Below are positions 17,095-26,002 of a stretch of 49,036 nucleotides of DNA, piece after piece. Source of the DNA: Prevotella sp. UBA3837 (GTDB taxonomy: Bacteria > Bacteroidota > Bacteroidia > Bacteroidales > Bacteroidaceae); NCBI GenBank assembly GCA_002392835.1, contig DGHX01000016.1, forward strand, positions 96,923 to 145,958, written 5' to 3'. Position 1 is the first letter of the stretch. The number at the start of each line of letters is the position of its first letter. A program made the translations under genes and the position numbers. The notes under the pieces were generated by a model that saw only the letters and a list, made by a program, of their open reading frames with translations, was not told the origin of the DNA and did not search any database.

Positions 17095-18062
17095 AAACGA
17101 AAGTAGTTTACATATTTGTCAGTCAGGAAACAGACTACTATTACGAAATGATGCTGTTGTCAATCCGCTCTATTCGCCTTCATCACAAGGTAGGTGCTCC
17201 TGATTTGGTCGTATTGACGGATAACGACACCTACCAAAGGTTTCATAAAAAGTGGCATAAAGATAATGTTCCCCCACCAATTGTGGTAGACATACCACAA
17301 GAATACACCACCGTACAACGCTCTCGCTATTTGAAAACAAATCTTAGGAAATTGGTAACTGGCGATTTTCTCTACACGGATATTGACACATTGATTTGCG
17401 AGCCACTAAATGAAATAGATTATATTCAAAGTGATGTTGCCATGGTTGCTAATGGAAATAATGGGTTGCCTTTAAGGAGCCAATCAGACATCCAACTATG
17501 CAAGCAGGCTGGCTTCTTACATCAAGAACAACAACCCTATTTTAATAGTGGAGTTATTTATTCTAAAGACACACCTGTTGCCGCTCAGCTATTTGATTTG
17601 TGGCATTGTTTATGGTTGCAATCTCTCCAAAATGGAGTTCACCAAGATCAACCAGCGTTATGCCAATCCAATATCCGTTTAAATTACCCTATCCAAGAGC
17701 TCTCAACGATTTGGAATTGCCACAAAGGTGGATATCATATTCTTTCAAAAGTAAAGGTTGTCCACTATTTCACTTTTAATAGTCTACATCGTACAATACT
17801 TTTTGAGCAAATAAGGAAAGAGGGAGTAAACTGCTCTTTAGCAGATGATATTGTTCATAATCCCAAGACTGTCGGCTACTCGTTCTTTACAATGAGAGAT
17901 GAAGCTTTTGCCAAGTATATTACTTCTGAGTTACTATTTATCTATGAAACGCTTCCCCCTCTATTTCGCTTCCTGACTTCCCTTTCATGTCTATTAAAAA
18001 GACCAGCATTTTTCATAGTTAAGATAAAAAATCGTTTAAAAAATAAGTATGTTAAAGCCTGA
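17091..18062 (+). CDS. GT8-like glycosyltransferase
   Basis: A 323-aa protein with YIFVSQETDYYYEMMLLSI, DFLYTDIDTLICEPL (DxD at about residues 96-98), YFNSGVIY and HQDQPAL: the order of motifs expected in GT8/nucleotide-diphospho-sugar transferases that retain the anomeric configuration. Low GC. It overlaps the following gene by 14 bases. The function is likely a retaining sugar transfer such as a glucosyl or galactosyl addition, but this is family knowledge, not something seen. Confidence 0.75.
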   Translation: MKTKVVYIFVSQETDYYYEMMLLSIRSIRLHHKVGAPDLVVLTDNDTYQRFHKKWHKDNVPPPIVVDIPQEYTTVQRSRYLKTNLRKLVTGDFLYTDIDTLICEPLNEIDYIQSDVAMVANGNNGLPLRSQSDIQLCKQAGFLHQEQQPYFNSGVIYSKDTPVAAQLFDLWHCLWLQSLQNGVHQDQPALCQSNIRLNYPIQELSTIWNCHKGGYHILSKVKVVHYFTFNSLHRTILFEQIRKEGVNCSLADDIVHNPKTVGYSFFTMRDEAFAKYITSELLFIYETLPPLFRFLTSLSCLLKRPAFFIVKIKNRLKNKYVKA

Positions 18063-19041
18063 AGTTTCTATTATTATTCCTGTCTATAATGCAGAGAACA
18101 CCCTTGATGCTTGTATCAGGAGCGTACTGCAAGTAGATTATTCCAATTATGAACTAATTTTGGTAGATGACGGTTCAAAAGATCATTCATGGGAAATCTG
18201 TTGCAAATGGTCGAATCAAGAGCCGCGCATCAAAATATTTCGACAAGAAAATGGAGGACCGTCATCTGCCAGGAACCGAGGGATAAGTGAGAGCTCAGGA
18301 AAATGGATTATGTTTGTGGATTCGGATGACACAGTACGCCCTTCTTATGTGTCGGACTTGTTAAATGTCGTAGAAACAGATTCATCTTTTGTTATGACCA
18401 TCAGTGGCGAGCAGGTTTATCGTAACGGACAGAAAGCAGAAGAAATTCGTTTTCCAGACCTGCAATGTTGTGTAAAAGATTACAAGACATTATGGAAAGA
18501 TATAAGACTATATAAGTTTGGACATCCATTCGGAAAATTATATAGGAAAGATATTATAGAGAAGGCTCATTTACAATTTGATATGACTGTATGCTTAGGA
18601 GAAGACTGTATTTTTATGATGCAATACATTATGGCTTGCTCAACCATCATAAATGCGAAAATTGCTTTTGTCAGTCAAATGAACTATGACTATTATATAC
18701 ATGCAGGCTCTGTTTCTACAAGGCGTTCGACAGTAAATCAAGAAAAAGCGAATTACAGCGTCTATAGAAAAACAGTTTTTCAGTTAAAAGATGTATTTGA
18801 TATTGATAACGAAACATTCAATTGTCTTTTTAAATCTATAGCCTATTATGCAGATCGGGTTATGAATACAATTGCAGATTTACCTACACGTAAGGAAAGA
18901 ATTGACCAATTAGATATTGTAGATAGATTTGAATATAAGCAATACAAAGAAGCTCCAACAGTGGCAATGGTATTATTGAAGTACTTGTTTGTTTCACATC
19001 ACTGGTTTTTATATGATATCCTTCGTTCAAAAATCAAATAA
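18049..19041 (+). CDS. Family 2 glycosyltransferase
   Basis: A 330-aa GT-A enzyme: EVSIIIPVYNAENTLDACI, ILVDDGSKDHS, ENGGPSSARNRGI and MFVDSDDTVRPSY (about 88-100). The C-terminal half is helix-rich and AT-rich. ATG 18049 is inside the end of the previous gene; the homology starts at residue 3, so no later start fits. One transfer step in the repeat unit; donor unknown. Confidence 0.9.
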   Translation: MLKPEVSIIIPVYNAENTLDACIRSVLQVDYSNYELILVDDGSKDHSWEICCKWSNQEPRIKIFRQENGGPSSARNRGISESSGKWIMFVDSDDTVRPSYVSDLLNVVETDSSFVMTISGEQVYRNGQKAEEIRFPDLQCCVKDYKTLWKDIRLYKFGHPFGKLYRKDIIEKAHLQFDMTVCLGEDCIFMMQYIMACSTIINAKIAFVSQMNYDYYIHAGSVSTRRSTVNQEKANYSVYRKTVFQLKDVFDIDNETFNCLFKSIAYYADRVMNTIADLPTRKERIDQLDIVDRFEYKQYKEAPTVAMVLLKYLFVSHHWFLYDILRSKIK

Positions 19042-19048
19042 AGAAGGT

Positions 19049-19996
19049 ATGGACAACCCAATTCATATTGCATTCTGCGTCAATGACGGTTATGTACCAT
19101 ATATGTTGGTAACTCTCACCAGCATCATCGACAAAAATCAATCGAATGAAATCAATATCCACATTCTGACGGACTATATTTCTCCCCAAATGCAATCAAG
19201 GATTGACGCTGTCATAACAGGGAGTCCAAATGCCAATTACAGAATATATACCATTAAGGATGAAAGACTAAAAGGACTATATCTTAATCACTGGACTATA
19301 TACACTTGGTATCGGGTGCTTCTTCCTGAGATTCTTCCTATTAGAATTCATAGAGTGTTATATTTAGATGCAGACACGTTAGTCCTTGGCAATCTTCAGG
19401 ATTTATTCAATATAAACATGGAAGGTAAATCAGTTGCAGGAACTACAGACGTATATATTGATGGAAAATGTAACAGGTTGGAATACTCTAAGGATAAAGG
19501 TTATATTTGCGCAGGTGTCCTTATGATGAATCTTGATTATTGGAGGGATAACAACCTGACAGAAGGACTTCTTTCGTGGGCAAAAGGGCATAACGCAATC
19601 TTAAGGATGCCTGACCAAGACACAATCAATGTAATATGCCAGGACACCAAGGTCATCTTGCCCTTAAAGTATGGAATACAAAAATGCTTCTTTATTGACG
19701 AACAATATTACCATAATCCAAAGTTAGCCAGAGAACTCAAGGATTGTATAGAACAACCTGTCATTATCCATTTCGCAGGTAGTGCTCCATGGTATAAAGA
19801 GATTGCCTTCCATCCGTTTCAAAAAGACTGGGAGAATTACAATAATCGGGTTGTCCCCTCTGTTAAGATGAAGTATATGACAAAAGGATGGGCTCGCATT
19901 AAAATGCATATCTGGTATACGCTCCATCCCCATAAGAAGGATACTATCATTTCTAAATCAGAAATCCTTCAGAGGCTCACAGACCATGTTATATAA
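19049..19996 (+). CDS. Family 8 glycosyltransferase
   Basis: A 315-aa enzyme: IHIAFCVNDGYVPYMLVTLTS, RVLYLDADTLVLGNL (DxD near residues 109-111), YICAGVLMMNL, DQDTINV and IIHFAGSAPW (metal-binding His). These are the full GT8 (LgtC/GspA-like) motifs for retaining transfer of glucose or galactose from UDP-sugars. ATG 19049 follows the previous stop by 7 bases and matches the family start; an earlier in-frame ATG (18989) lies inside the upstream gene. The end overlaps the next gene by 11 bases. Confidence 0.9.
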   Translation: MDNPIHIAFCVNDGYVPYMLVTLTSIIDKNQSNEINIHILTDYISPQMQSRIDAVITGSPNANYRIYTIKDERLKGLYLNHWTIYTWYRVLLPEILPIRIHRVLYLDADTLVLGNLQDLFNINMEGKSVAGTTDVYIDGKCNRLEYSKDKGYICAGVLMMNLDYWRDNNLTEGLLSWAKGHNAILRMPDQDTINVICQDTKVILPLKYGIQKCFFIDEQYYHNPKLARELKDCIEQPVIIHFAGSAPWYKEIAFHPFQKDWENYNNRVVPSVKMKYMTKGWARIKMHIWYTLHPHKKDTIISKSEILQRLTDHVI

Positions 19997-21155
19997 ACGA
20001 GTACTCTTCATCATCGACTCCCTCGGCATCGGCGGGGCAGAGAAAAGTCTACTGGCTCTACTATCGCAATTGAACCTGCAGAAATACCACGCAGATTTGT
20101 GGATATTACATCGGGGAGGAGAATTGGAGAGTTTCATACCAGATGGTATCAATGTGCTGCCTTCACCTCATTACTCTGCCTTTGAGGGATTGTTACTCCG
20201 TCTGAGCCGTATGTACTACTCTATAAAACACAGAACACAACGAATCTTTGGACACAAATGTCATCTGGCGGAAACGCTTTGGAAGTGTACAGGTTGGGCC
20301 GCAAAAGTGCCCTCTGAGACATACGATGTAGCCATTGCCTATCAGCAGGGCATGCCGACCTATCTGACAACAAAAAAGATTCGTGCCAAGAAAAAGATTG
20401 TATGGGACAACATCAACATGATGGCAGCAGGATATGACATGAATTACAATCGGCAGTTCTACTCCAAGGCCGACCACATTATCACTGTCAGCGAAGAGTT
20501 GCAGAAACTAATGACATCCTACTATCCGGAGTTGTCGGAAAAGATGGCTTGTGTTTACGACATCCTGTCACCGGCATTTATCCTAAACCAGTCTGCCATT
20601 GCAAATGCCGTCACCCTGCATAGACAGGACAAAGAAACACTCATCGTGACCGTTGGCAGGATAGCCATTCAAAAGAACTACCCACTTGTCATCGAGACGG
20701 CCCACCTGCTTCGTGAGCGGAGTGTCGACTTCAGATGGTTCATCGTGGGCGACGGGCCAGAGCAGGAAAACATAGAGAGCCTCATCAGCGACCATCACCT
20801 GCAACAAACGGTCATTCTGTTAGGAGCCAAGACAAATCCCTATCCCTATATACGTCAGTGCGACATCTACGTGCAGACCTCGTCATTCGAGGGTTTCGGG
20901 CTGACCATCGCCGAGGCGAAGATACTGGGCAAGCCGGTGGTGAGCACCTGCTTTGACGTGGTGCACGACCAGCTACGGCACGGGCACAACGGCCTCATCG
21001 CCGACATGACGGCCGAGTCGGTGGCTGAGAACATCCTCCGCCTGGTCAACGACGAAGGCCTCCGCCGTCAGATCATACGGAACGTGGAGGCAGAGAAGAA
21101 CACGACGGCAGAGACGGAAATTAAGAAAGTGGAGCGTCTGTTAGATGAAGATTAA
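19986..21155 (+). CDS. Family 4 (GT-B) glycosyltransferase
   Basis: A 389-aa GT-B enzyme: IDSLGIGGAEKSLLALL (donor/acceptor N-domain loop), TVGRIAIQKNYPLVIETA, FIVGDGPEQ and SSFEGFGLTIAEAKILGKPVV with the E-x7-E donor-binding motif (EGFGLTIAE). The first 850 bases are AT-rich and the final 300 bases are GC-rich, a switch that coincides with the C-terminal Rossmann domain. This suggests a recombination joint within the gene. It overlaps the pyruvyltransferase gene by 11 bases. Confidence 0.92.
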   Translation: MLYKRVLFIIDSLGIGGAEKSLLALLSQLNLQKYHADLWILHRGGELESFIPDGINVLPSPHYSAFEGLLLRLSRMYYSIKHRTQRIFGHKCHLAETLWKCTGWAAKVPSETYDVAIAYQQGMPTYLTTKKIRAKKKIVWDNINMMAAGYDMNYNRQFYSKADHIITVSEELQKLMTSYYPELSEKMACVYDILSPAFILNQSAIANAVTLHRQDKETLIVTVGRIAIQKNYPLVIETAHLLRERSVDFRWFIVGDGPEQENIESLISDHHLQQTVILLGAKTNPYPYIRQCDIYVQTSSFEGFGLTIAEAKILGKPVVSTCFDVVHDQLRHGHNGLIADMTAESVAENILRLVNDEGLRRQIIRNVEAEKNTTAETEIKKVERLLDED

Positions 21156-22248
21156 GACCATCACCTGCCACGATGTCTACAACCACGGGGCCTCGCTGCA
21201 GGCCTTCGCCCTGCAGACCTACCTGGAGAGCCAGGGCCACGAGGTGGAGATCATCGACTACAAGCCCCCCTACCTCAGCAGCCACTACCGGCTGTGGGCG
21301 GTCAGCAACCCCGTCTACGACAAGCCGCTCGTCAAGCAGGCCTACCTGCTGGCCAAGCTGCCCGGACGCCTGCTGTCGCTGCGGCGCAAACATGCCTTCG
21401 ACCGCTTCACGCGCCGACACCTGAAACTGACGCGGCGCTACGGCAGCTACGAGGAGCTGGAGGCCGACCCTCCCGAGGCGGATGTGTATATCGCCGGCAG
21501 CGACCAGATATGGAACACGCTCTTTCCCAACGGCCGCGACAAGGCTTTCTACCTGGCTTTCGCGCCAGCGGGGAGCAGGAAGGTAGCCTACGCCGCCAGC
21601 TTCGCCACTGCCGATGTGGCAGCAGCACACCGCCCTTTCGTGGCACAGATGCTGAAAGGCCTCGACCGCATCTCCCTTCGTGAGCGCATGTCGCTGCCGC
21701 TGGCAGCCAGCCTCGGCCGCCCTGATGCCGTGGCCGTCTGCGACCCGGTGTTCCTCTTGAGCAGGAGGCAATGGGAGTCTGTCATACCCGCCAACGACTG
21801 GGCTGGCCAACCGTACCTGCTGGTCTATGACACCGAGGGGTCGGAAGCCATCAAGCAGATAGCCACAGCGACGGCACAAAGGGAGCAGTTGCTCATCTTC
21901 GACGTGAGTGCCGCCCGCCACAGCTATGCCGACCAGCATTTCCACCATGCCGGACCTTTTGAGTTCGTCAGCCTCATCAGCGGTGCGTCGTATGTCATCT
22001 CCAACTCCTTCCATGCCACAGCCTTTGCACTCATCTTCGAAAAGCAGTTCTGCGTAGTCGAGCGCTCGGAGGATATCAACGAGCGCATGCGCAGCCTGCT
22101 GAATGGCTATGGTTTACAGGCAAGGCTCGTCAAGGCTCAGATGGCAGACATGCCGTCCAGCACTATCGATTATGAGAGCGTGAGAACTCTATTGAACAAA
22201 GACATTTCTTTTTCAAAAAAGTATTTAGATGCGCTGCCTACACTTTGA
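21145..22248 (+). CDS. Polysaccharide pyruvyltransferase family protein
   Basis: A 367-aa protein beginning MKIKTITCHDVYNHGASLQA, followed by DVYIAGSDQIWN (about 113-124), RKVAYAASF, RISLRERMS and SLISGASYVISNSFHATAF. These motifs define the polysaccharide pyruvyltransferase family (PS_pyruv_trans), which adds a ketal-linked pyruvate from phosphoenolpyruvate to a sugar of the repeat unit. Codon use is GC-rich, like the export genes. It ends the first block of sugar genes; a 620-bp repeat region follows. Confidence 0.9.
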   Translation: MKIKTITCHDVYNHGASLQAFALQTYLESQGHEVEIIDYKPPYLSSHYRLWAVSNPVYDKPLVKQAYLLAKLPGRLLSLRRKHAFDRFTRRHLKLTRRYGSYEELEADPPEADVYIAGSDQIWNTLFPNGRDKAFYLAFAPAGSRKVAYAASFATADVAAAHRPFVAQMLKGLDRISLRERMSLPLAASLGRPDAVAVCDPVFLLSRRQWESVIPANDWAGQPYLLVYDTEGSEAIKQIATATAQREQLLIFDVSAARHSYADQHFHHAGPFEFVSLISGASYVISNSFHATAFALIFEKQFCVVERSEDINERMRSLLNGYGLQARLVKAQMADMPSSTIDYESVRTLLNKDISFSKKYLDALPTL

Positions 22249-22397
22249 CCTCCTGCGGCTTCTTGTGGCTCATCAGCCTGTTGCCCGGATTGAAGTACGT
22301 CATCGGCTGCGGCTACAAATAAAATCAGTAAAAAAAAGTTTTTCTGTCGAAAAATCCTACACTCCTACACTGGCCACTGTGGTACAGACAGTTAGGA

Positions 22398-22523
22398 GTG
22401 TAGAATAGTGTAAGATGAGTGCAGAATAGTGTAAGATGAGTGTAGAATAGTGTAAGATGAGTGTAGAATAGTGTAAGATGAGTGTAGAATAGTGTAAGAT
22501 GAGTGTAGGATAGTAGAGGATGC
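22398..22523 (+). repeat. 21-bp tandem array (6 units)
   Basis: Five near-identical units built from GTGTAGAATA plus GTGTAAGATGA, and a sixth degenerate one, run without spacers. Units 1, 3, 4 and 5 are identical and unit 2 has one change, which suggests recent expansion. The lack of spacers excludes CRISPR. Confidence 0.95.
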
Positions 22524-22597
22524 CTTCGGCGAACACGAACTTCCATGAATGCCCCACAAATTAATCATGAATTATTAATGATTATGTTGAAAAAACA

Positions 22598-22642
22598 GCC
22601 TGGAAAATTTTGTCCCAGGGCCTGGGACAAAATTTTCCGGGC
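22598..22642. repeat. Long near-perfect palindrome
   Basis: GGAAAATTTTGTCCCAGG (22602-22619) pairs perfectly with 22621-22638 around a single G; four more pairs (one G-T) extend the stem to 22598-22642. There is no trailing T-run, so it is not a simple terminator. Its core is shared with the palindrome at 43682. Confidence 0.95.
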
Positions 22643-22750
22643 CGGTAATTGTTCTTGCCATGCGGTTGGCTATACCCCGAAGCGGTTGGTTTGCCCAGCA
22701 CGACTGAGACCTTCGGCGGTTGCCTCCTCCCGTGTTGCGAGTAGGCATCC

Positions 22751-22807
22751 TACACTATTCTGCACTATTCTGCACTATTCTACACCATTCTACACCATTA
22801 TACACTC
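22751..22807 (-). repeat. 10-bp tandem array, inverted relative to 22398-22523
   Basis: About six units such as TACACTATTC and TGCACTATTC. Read on the minus strand they give GTGTAGAATAGTGCAGAATA, the same motif as the left array, including its GTGC variant. Together the two arrays could pair as long arms. Confidence 0.9.
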
Positions 22808-22871
22808 GTAACATGCAGATACTCAGCGCACAGTGTAGGAGTGTAGGATATTTTGGACTAAAAATTTTTTC

Positions 22872-24080
22872 ATGAAACAGCGGTTGCTCTTCGCCATACA
22901 CTACTTAGAGCTGGGCGGGGCTGAGATGAGCCTCATCGGACTGCTGCATGCGCTGGACTACAGCCGCTACGACGCAGACCTGTTCGTATACAGCCACCAG
23001 GGCGAGCTGATGCGCTTTGTTCCCAAGGAGGTGAGGCTGCTGCCCGAGATACCGGCCTACGCCTGCATCGAACGACCGATGAAGGAGGCGTTGATGAAGG
23101 GGCACTTCCGCGTGGTCTGTGGACGGCTGAAGGCGAAGTGGCAGCACCATTTAAAGCCAAAGGGAACGGGGACGAAACAGGATGCTTCCATCTTCCAGTA
23201 CGTGATGAACGGCGTGGAACCGTGGCTGCCGTCGTTAGAGCATCTGGGCGAGTACGACCTGGCGGTAAGCTTCCTCGCGCCGCACAACATCGTGCTCCGC
23301 AAGGTACGGGCGAAGAAAAAAGCATGCTGGATTCATACCGACTACTCGAAGATCAGCGTGAACGCTGCACTGGAGTTACCCGTCTGGGGTGGCTACGACC
23401 ACATCGTCAGCATCTCGCCCGACGTGACAAGGGAGTTCCTCGGGGTGTTTCCATCGCTTGCGCCTAAGATGGTGGAGATTCGCAACATCCTGCCAGCGGA
23501 TTTCGTTCGCAGCAGGGCTGAAGAGCTGTCGGCGGAAGAGGTCGGGAAGGAGATGCCGAAAAAGGCAGGCACCATCAACCTGCTTAGTGTGGGGCGCTTC
23601 ACACACGCCAAGAACTACGACAACGTGCCCGCCATCTTGAAGCATGTCAACCTTAACGTCAGGGCTAACTGGTACCTGATAGGCTATGGCGGCGACGAGG
23701 CGCTGATACGTCAGCGCATCAGCGAGGCCGGCATGCAGGGGCACGTCATCATACTGGGGAAGAAAGAGAATCCCTACCCTTACATCAAGGCTTGCGATGT
23801 ATATGTGCAGCCGTCGCGCTACGAGGGCAATGCCGTGACCGTGCGCGAGGCTCAGATGCTGGGTAAGCCAGTGGTGGTGACCCGTTACCCCACAGCGGCC
23901 TCGCAGGTAAAGGATGGCGTCGACGGCATCATCGTGCCGCAGGACAACGAAGGCTGCGCCCGGGGAATCGCCCAATTTCTGAAAAGCGGGGAAAAAATAC
24001 AGTTGATTGTCAACTATTTACGCACGCACAATTACAGCAATGTCGGCGATATAGAAAAGTTCTACATGATCATTGATTAG
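22872..24080 (+). CDS. Family 4 (GT-B) glycosyltransferase
   Basis: A 402-aa GT-B enzyme: FAIHYLELGGAEMSLIGLLHAL, LLSVGRFTHAKNYDNVP, WYLIGYGGDEALI and SRYEGNAVTVREAQMLGKPVV (donor-binding E-x7-E region). It is GC-rich and starts 24 bases after the nested repeat at 22355-22848, with no promoter visible between them, so it probably relies on read-through. Similar in layout to the gene at 19986 (both carry NPYPYI before the donor site). Specificity unknown. Confidence 0.92.
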   Translation: MKQRLLFAIHYLELGGAEMSLIGLLHALDYSRYDADLFVYSHQGELMRFVPKEVRLLPEIPAYACIERPMKEALMKGHFRVVCGRLKAKWQHHLKPKGTGTKQDASIFQYVMNGVEPWLPSLEHLGEYDLAVSFLAPHNIVLRKVRAKKKACWIHTDYSKISVNAALELPVWGGYDHIVSISPDVTREFLGVFPSLAPKMVEIRNILPADFVRSRAEELSAEEVGKEMPKKAGTINLLSVGRFTHAKNYDNVPAILKHVNLNVRANWYLIGYGGDEALIRQRISEAGMQGHVIILGKKENPYPYIKACDVYVQPSRYEGNAVTVREAQMLGKPVVVTRYPTAASQVKDGVDGIIVPQDNEGCARGIAQFLKSGEKIQLIVNYLRTHNYSNVGDIEKFYMIID

Positions 24081-24136
24081 GTTTACAAGCTGGTAACTAC
24101 AGAAAAGAAAGAAAAAGTGATTTCTGTAATAGAATC

Positions 24137-24835
24137 ATGATTCCAAAGACCATTCATTACTGCTGGTTCGGCGGCAAGCCGAAGCCGAAATCGGTGCAAC
24201 GGTGCATTGCCTCATGGCGTAAGTATTGTCCCGACTATGAAATCAAGGAGTGGAACGAACAGAACTTCGATGTGAATATGATGTCTTATACCCATGATGC
24301 TTATCAGGAAGGGAAATATGCCTTCGTGAGTGATGTGGCTCGTTTCAAGGTGCTTTATGAGGAAGGCGGTGTCTATTTTGATACGGATGTGGAAGTGATC
24401 CGACCAATAGATGAGTTGGTGGAACGAGGTGCGTTCATGGGCTGGGAGAAGGCAGGAACTAAGTTGACTGTTAATCCAGGCTTAGGCTTGGCGGCTCCGA
24501 AAGGGTTCCCTTTATTTAAAGAGGTGTTGGACGGCTTTGCGAAGCTGAGCTACTATCAGGCCGATGGACAATGGAACCCCTACACCATGATTCCGCTGGT
24601 GACCGACCTGCTGAAGGAAAAGGGCATACGCATTGACGGAACACTGCAGACCATCGAAGGGCTGACTGTCTTTCCGGCGGAATTCCTCTGCCCCATGGAC
24701 TCGCTGACAGGAGAGATAAGGCTGACAGAGAACACCTACGCCATTCACCACTACTCCATGTCGTGGCTGCCTAAGTCCACACAGTGGCGAGTCCTGCTGA
24801 TGCGTAAATTAAGGCAACTCGTAAAATTCGTATAA
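24137..24835 (+). CDS. Family 32 glycosyltransferase (Gly_transf_sug)
   Basis: A 232-aa enzyme beginning MIPKTIHYCWFGGKPKPKSV, with AFVSDVARFKVLYEEGGVYFDTDVEV (DxD at residues 82-84) and a late IHHYSMSW motif. This is the short bacterial GT32 form related to capsular mannosyl or galactosyltransferases. The preceding 56-base gap shows no promoter. It is followed by a further glycosyltransferase after 8 bases, so the two are likely co-translated. Confidence 0.92.
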   Translation: MIPKTIHYCWFGGKPKPKSVQRCIASWRKYCPDYEIKEWNEQNFDVNMMSYTHDAYQEGKYAFVSDVARFKVLYEEGGVYFDTDVEVIRPIDELVERGAFMGWEKAGTKLTVNPGLGLAAPKGFPLFKEVLDGFAKLSYYQADGQWNPYTMIPLVTDLLKEKGIRIDGTLQTIEGLTVFPAEFLCPMDSLTGEIRLTENTYAIHHYSMSWLPKSTQWRVLLMRKLRQLVKFV

Positions 24836-24843
24836 TCCGCAGT

Positions 24844-25965
24844 ATGTCTGAACCTCTCCGTGTACTGATGCTCTTCACTATTCTGAACCGTGGCGGAGCC
24901 GAGACAATGGTGATGAACTACTACCGCCACATGGACCGTCGCCGGGTGCAGTTCGACTTCGCCGTGCACCGTGAGGAGCGTGGTGCCTATGAGGACGAGA
25001 TTGAACAGCTGGGGGGCCGCATCTTCCGCTTCATGCCCCTGCGACCGTGGACCATTCCGCAGTACAAACGGCAAATCAAACGATTTTTCGATGAGCACCC
25101 CGATTATCGGATTATCCACGGACAATGCTCAGAGTCGGGCTACTACTTCTACCGCGAGGCCACGCGGCGTGGTGTACCCGTCATCATAGCCCATGCCCAC
25201 AACGCGCATGTACCCTTTGACGCCAAACTCATCTTCCGTACCTGGCTGAAGCACCGCATGCGCTCCTATATCACCCACCGTTTCACTTGCGGCAAGGAGG
25301 CCGCTGAATGGTTGTTTGGTAAGGAAGAGGCCAAGAGTGCTGTCCTTCAGCGCAACGCCATCAACACCGGTGCGTTCTGCTACAACCAGGCGACGCGAGA
25401 GCATATGAGACAGGCATTAGCCATAGAGCACGACACCCTGGCCGTGGTGCATGTAGGCCGCTTCGAGCGGCAGAAGAACCACCAGTTTGTGGTGAGGGTC
25501 TTCCAGCAGCTTCATAGGCAACATCCCGCCGCACACCTGTTCTTAGTGGGTAGCGGCGGTGGTGGCGAGCCTTCCATGCGGGACCTCGTTGACAGCCTGC
25601 AACTGGGTGATGCCGTGTGCTTCCTCGGCTCACGCAGCGACATGCCGCAAGTGCTCTGCGCCATGGACGCCTTTCTGTTCCCGTCGCTGACGGAGGGTTT
25701 CCCACTCTCGCTCCTCGAAGCCCAGTGCACGGGTCTGCCCTGCGTCATCAGCGACCAGGTGCCACAGGAGGCCTGCCTGACCGACCTCGTCAGCCGTCTG
25801 TCGCTCTCTGCCGATGTAAAGGACTGGGCCGATGCCGTCATCCGTAGTGCTGCCACCCAGCACAACCGCCAGTCCTATGCCCAGCAGATAGCCGACGCCG
25901 GCTACGACATCGAGGAGAACGCACAGTGGCTACAAGCTTTCTACACATCTTCCATTAAGTCCTAA
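24844..25965 (+). CDS. Family 4 glycosyltransferase (EpsF-like)
   Basis: A 373-aa GT-B enzyme: LMLFTILNRGGAETMVMNYYRH, IIHGQCSESGYYFYREA, AHAHNAHVP, CGKEAAEWLFG, VVHVGRFERQKNH and FPSLTEGFPLSLLEAQCTGLP (E-x7-E). The HAHN and CG-x-AA-x-WLFG motifs mark the EpsF/CapM-like subgroup found in exopolysaccharide loci. GC-rich. Donor and linkage not predictable. Confidence 0.92.
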   Translation: MSEPLRVLMLFTILNRGGAETMVMNYYRHMDRRRVQFDFAVHREERGAYEDEIEQLGGRIFRFMPLRPWTIPQYKRQIKRFFDEHPDYRIIHGQCSESGYYFYREATRRGVPVIIAHAHNAHVPFDAKLIFRTWLKHRMRSYITHRFTCGKEAAEWLFGKEEAKSAVLQRNAINTGAFCYNQATREHMRQALAIEHDTLAVVHVGRFERQKNHQFVVRVFQQLHRQHPAAHLFLVGSGGGGEPSMRDLVDSLQLGDAVCFLGSRSDMPQVLCAMDAFLFPSLTEGFPLSLLEAQCTGLPCVISDQVPQEACLTDLVSRLSLSADVKDWADAVIRSAATQHNRQSYAQQIADAGYDIEENAQWLQAFYTSSIKS

Positions 25966-26002
25966 ATAGGGAATTTAGATTAAGTAATAGAAAAAGGTTA
26001 TA

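Larger units (their letters stand above)
22355..22848. repeat. Nested inverted repeat with mirrored tandem arrays and central palindrome
   Basis: The ends are perfect 18-bp inverted copies: TCCTACACTCCTACACTG (22355-22372) and its complement (22831-22848). Inside lie a 21-bp tandem array (22398-22523) and, in opposite orientation, a 10-bp tandem array of related sequence (22751-22807), with a long hairpin (22598-22642) near the middle. It fills most of the 623-base gap between the pyruvyltransferase and the next glycosyltransferase. I see no convincing gene or TAnnTTTG promoter in it. Confidence 0.85.

Noticed and set aside
22249..22320. Possible C-terminal gene fragment reading LWLISLLPGLKYVIGCGYK before a stop
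   Set aside because: It looks protein-like but is only about 20 codons, has no start, and I could not tie it to a family. It may be a relic of a lost glycosyltransferase; too weak to list.
22398..22523. CRISPR array
   Set aside because: Units are directly adjacent without variable spacers and no cas gene is near. The same applies to the 64-bp units at 43490.
22325..22557. Repetitive frames encoding THLTLFY-type repeats on the minus strand
   Set aside because: They are translations of the 21-bp tandem array; all six frames are affected by the repeat and there is no start signal or non-repeat domain.
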